Source: Pleurotus djamor
Taxonomy: Eukaryota; Basidiomycota; Agaricomycetes; Agaricales; Pleurotaceae
Length of the DNA: 19,236 bases
Assembly: GCA_029747585.1 (NCBI GenBank)
Contig: JAPEVF010000852.1
Coordinates: 1-19,236, forward strand
Reading direction: 5' to 3'
In this document: piece by piece, positions 18,571-19,236 of the stretch
Layout: each line of letters opens with the position of its first letter
Numbering within the stretch: position 1 is the first letter of the stretch
The notes under the pieces: model-generated
Database searches by the model: none
Told to the model about the DNA's origin: nothing
The model's input: only the letters and a program-made list of their open reading frames with translations
Position numbers and translations under genes: made by a program

Positions 18571-19236
18571 TTACGCCGGGCGAGCCTTCAAGTCGGCGGC
18601 ATGATCAGCAATGATGGGGTATTCGGGGCTGTCAGGGTAGATGGCGTATCCGTCGTCGTGAGTCGAACCCCACGAGTATCTAGTAATTGAACGGATCAGT
18701 CAGTATTCACGTGACATATGGACATTGGAGAAAACATACCTAGAACCAGCTTGCCTATAACACAGAAGCACAAAGAGTATTTAGCAAAAGTTGGAGACGC
18801 CGAGACGAGAGACACTCACCAGTAGAGATCACCAGAAAGGCCAGAGTTGTAGATCGTATCGAACCAAGAGGCGTAAGTGGTGGTTTTACCGTCGAGGATA
18901 CCGAACTCTTCAAGGATGACGGGCTTGTTGGCAGCGTTCATGGAGGCGGCGTGGTCAGTGATCCATTGGTTGCCCCAGACGGTCTTGTCGGTGGTAACAC
19001 CCCAGTGATCCTATGAGAAACGTGCGTGAAAGCTAGGTTAGTAGGAGGAATCGTTGATTGAAGAAGATGGAGCTTCATTTACTGGGTAAGCCTTGGAAGT
19101 TCATGATCAGTCAGCGTAAGTATAGAGGAGGATGAAAAGAGGAGCTTACATGGACGGTTCCAAAGTCAAGAGTGGAGATGGCCAAGTTAACATCGAAGTC
19201 GATACCTTCTGAGCCCCTGGGGAAAGTCTTGATTAC
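18571..19236 (-). CDS. GH5 endo-beta-1,4-mannanase, 3' part (subfamily 7-like)
   Basis: The window holds the C-terminal part in five exons (5' to 3'): 19236-19150, 19091-19083, 19010-18820, 18754-18740 and 18679-18571. The 5' end lies beyond the window. The sequence runs GSEGIDFDVNLAISTLDFGT, VHAYPDHWG, then KPVILEEFG, whose second Glu (codon 18908-18906) is the expected GH5 catalytic nucleophile. GDLYWQAGSRYSWGSTHDDG and the end DHAADLKARPA follow. The order and spacing match fungal GH5_7 mannanases, which are secreted and hydrolyse beta-1,4-mannan in plant hemicellulose. The acid/base Glu would lie in the missing N-terminal part. There is no C-terminal carbohydrate-binding module. Two exons are tiny (9 and 15 nt), and both are needed for the conserved residues. 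The stop codon is TAA at 18573-18571. The subfamily is inferred from remembered family motifs. Confidence 0.92.
18740..18754 (-). other. 15-nt microexon of the GH5 gene
   Basis: It completes a Trp codon, encodes QAGS and opens an Arg codon, between introns 18755-18819 and 18680-18739. The joined sequence GDLYWQAGSRYSWG matches the family. Confidence 0.87.
19083..19091 (-). other. 9-nt microexon of the GH5 gene
   Basis: It encodes AYP between phase-0 introns 19092-19149 (acceptor TTCCAAG) and 19011-19082 (donor GTAAATG). Joined to its neighbours it gives VHAYPDHWG, the conserved GH5_7 strand. Without it the motif is broken but the frame is kept. Confidence 0.85.

Overview
The window is nuclear DNA from a filamentous fungus, most likely a basidiomycete of the Agaricomycetes type. 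The genes are cut by many short GT-AG introns (mostly 44-100 nt), several exons are only 9-23 nt long, and the proteins belong to fungal families. I rebuilt each gene by hand, joining exons through splice sites that keep the reading frame and the family's conserved residues. I see no rRNA, tRNA, CRISPR array, transposon or prokaryotic operon. No wholly new system stands out. The more unusual points are splicing features, one sequence break and an unexplained gene-free stretch.

Left end, plus strand (1-2866): two tandem secreted GH76 alpha-1,6-mannanase genes. The first shows only its C-terminal part, and the sequence upstream of it does not match the family. The second is complete from signal peptide to stop, apart from one unclear splice junction.

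Middle, minus strand (3010-7939): an 11-exon gene for a Sec7-PH Arf guanine nucleotide exchange factor of about 1456 residues (yeast Syt1-like), facing the second GH76 gene tail to tail across 143 bp. Minus strand (9083-12953): a GATA transcription factor of about 1150 residues with the AreA-type N-terminal domain and one X17 zinc finger, probably the nitrogen-catabolite regulator. Its reading frame is interrupted at an ambiguous base (n, 10031) in a G/C homopolymer, probably a sequencing artefact.

From 12954 to 16527 is about 3.6 kb with no gene I can support. It holds scattered GATA motifs, a TATA-like element, short 12-bp tandem repeats and a few weak open reading frames. Part of it may be the regulatory region of the GATA gene.

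Right end, minus strand: a complete 7-exon signal peptide peptidase gene (16528-18107, 365 residues), then the 3' part of a GH5 (subfamily 7-like) endo-beta-1,4-mannanase (18571 to the window edge) with 9-nt and 15-nt exons. The two GH76 genes and the GH5 gene point to a mannan-degrading or cell-wall-remodelling capacity. They are separated by housekeeping and regulatory genes, so I do not call the window a dedicated gene cluster.
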